A stretch of 7,993 nt of DNA from Nocardia sp. (GTDB lineage Bacteria; Actinomycetota; Actinomycetes; Mycobacteriales; Mycobacteriaceae): contig JABFXT010000593.1 of assembly GCA_013361595.1 (NCBI GenBank), positions 1 through 7,993 on the forward strand, in the 5' to 3' direction. Under the pieces are notes generated by a model. It worked only from the letters and a program-made list of their open reading frames with translations. It ran no database searches and was not told the DNA's origin. Within the stretch, counting starts at the first letter, position 1. Every line of letters begins with the position of its first letter. Position numbers and translations under genes: made by a program. Of this stretch, positions 5,200 to 7,993 are shown piece by piece.

Positions 5200-6195
5200 G
5201 TGCACGAAGTGGGGGCGTGGCTGAAGTCTCTGATGTGGTGTCTGCTGGCCGCTTTCGTGTTCGTTCTGTTCGTAGGGGCGACCCGTATGCGACCACCGGC
5301 TTCCACCATCGGTGCCCTGGTGATAGTCCTGGTCACGCTGCGCACGATCACCCGGATGCCCGGGCTGGGACACGCCGGGGAGTGGCTACAGATTCGGTAC
5401 CGGCAGCGCCGACGGAGTCGATCGGTGATGCGGGGGCGGTACGTTCCCCATACGATGCGGCCGCCGCCGCACGCCCGGCTGGCGGACGGGACGAACGGCT
5501 ACCGTCTGATGGACGAACTCGCCGCCCATCACCGCGCCGGCGTCGAGCTCGACGCCGCGCTCACCGGCCGAACCGCGACCCGAGAAGATCTGCTGGAGTG
5601 GATACTCCAGGTTTCGGCGTCACTGTCCCGAATCGTGGCGGAACAGGCTGGCCGGGCACCGGCCCGTCCGGCCGACGAATTCTCCACCCTCGCAAGTGAT
5701 ATCGCCCTCGTCGATGCGGATTCGAGTGTTCGCACCGTCGCGCTGCTGCGACGATATCTCGCCCTCACGCTGAACTACGTTTCGGAGGTCCGCAAAGCGA
5801 TGCCCGACTACATCGAAGCTTCCGGTCAGAGCCGACCGGCGCCACAGTACAATCAGACCTTCAACGCGCCGGTCAACCAGGCTGCGATGAAGATAGAGAA
5901 CAACTCCTCCACGATTTCGACCGAGATCACCGGCGGTGATTCGGAAATGGTCACCGCGCTGCGGGCCATCGAGGCGGCGATCAGAGCCGAACCGGAACTC
6001 AGCGACGGGCAGCGTCTGGAACTGCTCGACAATCTCGGTGACCTGACCGACGCCGCGAACGCGTCACCCGAAGGCCGGCGGCGGGGCAGAATCCGGGCGG
6101 CGCTGGATGCGATCACGAACGCGGCGACCGCGGGAACCGAGCTCAACAGAGCCGTCGAAGCGTGGGGAGGTGTGCTGGGCGGGTTGATGTCCTGA
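5200..6195 (+). CDS. Unrecognised protein with two N-terminal membrane helices and soluble C-terminal region
   Basis: 331 residues from a GTG at 5200. Two hydrophobic segments (about 8-28 and 36-53) form a hairpin. A very basic stretch follows (66-80, including RYRQRRRSRS), suggesting that the bulk is cytoplasmic. Residues 98-205 look helical (e.g. DLLEWILQVSASLSRIV and LLRRYLALTLNYVSEVRKA). Residues 216-245 form an Asn/Ser/Thr-rich, probably beta or flexible patch (YNQTFNAPVNQ, KIENNSSTIS). Residues 247-328 are again helical, with an acidic ELSDGQRLELLDNLGDL segment and a small-residue tail ending VLGGLMS. I do not recognise a family. The layout of two membrane helices, an Asn-rich linker and a helical bundle recalls 2TM effector or sensor proteins of bacterial conflict systems; that is architecture only, with no shared motif shown. 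It stands alone between a gene remnant and cycA, which it faces. The frame is complete and undamaged. Confidence 0.8.
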   Translation: MHEVGAWLKSLMWCLLAAFVFVLFVGATRMRPPASTIGALVIVLVTLRTITRMPGLGHAGEWLQIRYRQRRRSRSVMRGRYVPHTMRPPPHARLADGTNGYRLMDELAAHHRAGVELDAALTGRTATREDLLEWILQVSASLSRIVAEQAGRAPARPADEFSTLASDIALVDADSSVRTVALLRRYLALTLNYVSEVRKAMPDYIEASGQSRPAPQYNQTFNAPVNQAAMKIENNSSTISTEITGGDSEMVTALRAIEAAIRAEPELSDGQRLELLDNLGDLTDAANASPEGRRRGRIRAALDAITNAATAGTELNRAVEAWGGVLGGLMS

Positions 6196-6248
6196 TCCAG
6201 GTGGATCGCTGAGGCACCCGCGCACAGCGAATGCCCCCGCGGTCCGGA

Positions 6249-7730
6249 TCAGCGCAGCGCGGCGTTCTCGGCGAGTACCTTCTCCCGATGCTGCTCACGC
6301 AGCGCGGCATGATGCGGGCTGCGCCGGACCACCAGGTAGGCGATGGCCAGCACCACGAACCAGATGGGGGTCACCAGCAGCGCCTGGAGGGTATCGCTCT
6401 CCTGGGTGAGTGCCCAGATCAGGAAGACGAAGAACGCCAGCACGGCGTACACCATCGGGACACCGCCCGGCATCTTGAACGTCGACGCGGCGTGCAGTTG
6501 CGGGCGCCGTCGCCGGTACACCAGGTAGCTGGCCAGAATCATCGTCCAGACGAACATGAAGCACAGCGACGAAATGGTGGTGACGACGGTGAACGCCTCC
6601 ACGATCGACTGGCCGGCGTAGAGCAGCACCACCCCGATCAGCAGGAACGCACACGAGAAACGCAACGCGTTGGCCGGGACCTTGCGCCGGGACAGCCGCC
6701 CGAACAGGGCGGGCGCGTCACCGTCGCCGGCCAGGCCGTACACCATCCGCGAAGTCGAGTAGATACCCGAGTTGGCACTGGATGTGGCGCTGGTCAGCAC
6801 CACGAAGTTCACCACACTCGCGGCGATCCCGAGCCCGGCCAGCGAGAACATCGCCACGAACGGGCTCTCGTCGGCCGAGACCTGACGCCACGGGGTCACC
6901 GCGCAGATCACGATCAGCGCGCCGACGTAGAACAGCAGGACCCGGACCGGGATCGAGTTGATCGCCCGGGGCAGGGTGCGACCGGGATCCTTGGCCTCGG
7001 CAGCCGTGGTGCCCACCAGTTCGATCCCGACGAAGGCGAATACCGCGATCTGGAATCCGGCCACGAAACCCATGGGCCCGGTCGGGAAGAAACCGCCGTC
7101 GTTCCACAGGTTGGCCAGCGAGGCGGTGCTGCCGTTGTCACCGGTGAAACCGGTGATCACCATGACCAGGCCGGTCACGATCAGGGCGCCGATGGCGATC
7201 ACCTTGATCAGCGCGAACCAGAACTCGGTCTCACCGAACGCGCGCACGGTCGGCAGGTTGAGCACCAGCAGAACGGCGATACACACCAGCGCGGGTATCC
7301 ACAGCGGTAGATCCGCCCACCAGTACGACACGTATCCGGCGATCGCCACCACATCGGCGATACCGGTCACGACCCAGCAGAACCAGTAGGTCCAGCCGGT
7401 GAAGAATCCGGCCCACGGGCCGAGCAGGTCACCGGCGAAATCGCTGAACGATTTGTACTGGGAGTTCGACAGCAGCAGTTCCCCCATCGCCCGCATGACG
7501 AAGAAGAGGAAGAAGCCGATGACCATGTAGACGAGGATCACCGAGGGGCCCGCGAGCGAGATCGTCTTACCCGACCCCATGAAGAGACCGGTGCCGATGG
7601 CCCCGCCGATCGCGATCAGCTGGATATGTCGATTCGCCAGCTGGCGGCTCAGCTTTTCCGGGCCGCCGCCCGGATCGCTCACTCCGCTCGCGTCGTCACC
7701 TGAACCCCCGTGGCCCTGCAGCACGGCCAT
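6249..7730 (-). CDS. cycA: D-serine/D-alanine/glycine-type permease (APC superfamily)
   Basis: 493 residues with about 12 membrane helices; a proton-coupled amino-acid importer in the cytoplasmic membrane. Identity to E. coli CycA is extensive by eye: NRHIQLIAIGGAIGTGLF and MGSGKTISLAGPS near 33-63, VMRAMGELLLSN, YKSFSDFAGDLLGPWAG, FTGWTYWFCWVVTG, FQIAVFAFVGIELVGTTAAE, LPRAINSIPVR, FVVLTSATSSANSG and QALLVTPIWF. CycA imports D-Ser, D-Ala, Gly and, in mycobacteria, the drug D-cycloserine. The transport specificity here is inferred from similarity. The ATG at 7730 was chosen over the upstream GTG-class start at 7763, because GGAGGGAG lies 4 nt before it and the upstream 11 residues are not needed. 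The first 28 residues are a Gly/Asp-rich hydrophilic tail, unlike the E. coli protein. No damage is seen. Confidence 0.93.
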   Translation of the reverse strand: MAVLQGHGGSGDDASGVSDPGGGPEKLSRQLANRHIQLIAIGGAIGTGLFMGSGKTISLAGPSVILVYMVIGFFLFFVMRAMGELLLSNSQYKSFSDFAGDLLGPWAGFFTGWTYWFCWVVTGIADVVAIAGYVSYWWADLPLWIPALVCIAVLLVLNLPTVRAFGETEFWFALIKVIAIGALIVTGLVMVITGFTGDNGSTASLANLWNDGGFFPTGPMGFVAGFQIAVFAFVGIELVGTTAAEAKDPGRTLPRAINSIPVRVLLFYVGALIVICAVTPWRQVSADESPFVAMFSLAGLGIAASVVNFVVLTSATSSANSGIYSTSRMVYGLAGDGDAPALFGRLSRRKVPANALRFSCAFLLIGVVLLYAGQSIVEAFTVVTTISSLCFMFVWTMILASYLVYRRRRPQLHAASTFKMPGGVPMVYAVLAFFVFLIWALTQESDTLQALLVTPIWFVVLAIAYLVVRRSPHHAALREQHREKVLAENAALR

Positions 7731-7734
7731 AATT

Positions 7735-7742
7735 CTCCCTCC
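7735..7742 (-). promoter_or_regulatory. Shine-Dalgarno of cycA
   Basis: GGAGGGAG on the minus strand with its GGAGG core 7 nt before the ATG at 7730. This is what fixes the cycA start. Confidence 0.8.
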
Positions 7743-7813
7743 GGAACCAATCGGACAGCCCATTCGACCATCAGCGATGGATTCGTGCAGAGTGGGCAGC
7801 CGTTACCGTATGC

Positions 7814-7837
7814 CGGAGCAGCCTATGGCGTGCTCCG
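7814..7837. promoter_or_regulatory. Inverted repeat upstream of cycA
   Basis: CGGAGCA (7814-7820) and TGCTCCG (7831-7837) are perfect 7-bp arms. Inside them GCC and GGC can also pair around TAT, leaving one bulged G. The element lies 84-107 bp before the cycA ATG. It may be an operator, a 5'-leader hairpin, or a terminator for a gene to the right. The rest of 7743-7993 is G+C-rich and shows no gene, and no clear promoter was found in it. Confidence 0.35.
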
Positions 7838-7993
7838 CACCACACCGCCACCGCGGGGGTATTTCCGGTGGCAGGGGTAGGTGCGAGCGCGTCCGCGCCG
7901 ATACTCGCGGGTGGCCGGTACCGCCGCGGCGGCCCGCCGATATCCGTGCGAGCCCCGGACCCGACCGACCGGTCCGGTGTAGAAGGACGGCTC

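Noticed and set aside
6194..6242. Terminator between the gene at 5200 and cycA
   Set aside because: Only weak pairings (GATCC/GGATC at 6194-6207 and CCGCG/CGCGG at 6218-6242) are present; neither is strong enough to call.
6231..7310. 359-codon plus-strand frame opposite cycA, and the 340-codon minus-strand frame opposite metX (3435-4457)
   Set aside because: Both mirror well-conserved genes; the His/Gln/Gly/Arg-rich composition is typical of antisense frames in high-GC DNA.
7921..7932. Palindrome CCGCCGCGGCGG
   Set aside because: A G+C-only 12-mer palindrome is readily produced by base composition here and has no supporting context.

Overview
This window is high-GC chromosomal DNA from an actinobacterium, most likely a Nocardia-like member of the Mycobacteriales. 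The evidence is a monomer-sized eukaryotic-type NADP isocitrate dehydrogenase next to a methionine locus, a SAM-IV riboswitch (a class known from actinomycetes), GTG starts, a TANNNT-type -10 with a possible leaderless start, and strong G+C bias at third codon positions. The genus is an inference.

Layout. (1) 2-310 (+) is the C-terminal end of a ketoacyl synthase III (FabH-like) enzyme. It converges on 398-1257 (-), a PI3/4-kinase/HipA-like protein broken by an apparent one-base deletion in a T4 run. A strong hairpin at 331-369 separates the two. (2) 1258-1537 has no convincing gene. At its icd end a 10-bp hairpin (1511-1536) lies just past the icd stop. (3) icd (1538-2755, -) has all expected catalytic residues. 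(4) 2756-3030 is a divergent promoter region with two sets of inverted repeats. (5) 3031-4535 (+) is a methionine unit: SAM-IV riboswitch, strong Shine-Dalgarno, two small overlapping reading frames (25 and 53 codons) and metX. metY, which in Mycobacterium tuberculosis sits between icd and metX, is missing and these two small frames take its place. (6) A bulged 11-bp hairpin (4547-4572) separates metX from a convergent DUF3017 membrane protein gene (4575-4901, -). Just upstream of the latter is a beheaded C-terminal gene remnant (4929-5084, -), where folD would be expected. (7) 5200-6195 (+) is an unrecognised protein with two N-terminal membrane helices, an Asn-rich patch and a helical C-terminus. 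(8) cycA (6249-7730, -) encodes a D-serine/D-alanine/glycine-type permease. 7731-7993 is its upstream region, with one perfect hairpin and no gene seen.

How it fits together: the conserved core is icd, metX, the DUF3017 gene and cycA, with methionine synthesis under SAM control. The kinase-like pseudogene, the gene remnant and the two-helix membrane protein look like accessory material. The most unusual feature is the chain riboswitch - small ORF - ATGA - small ORF - GTGA - metX.
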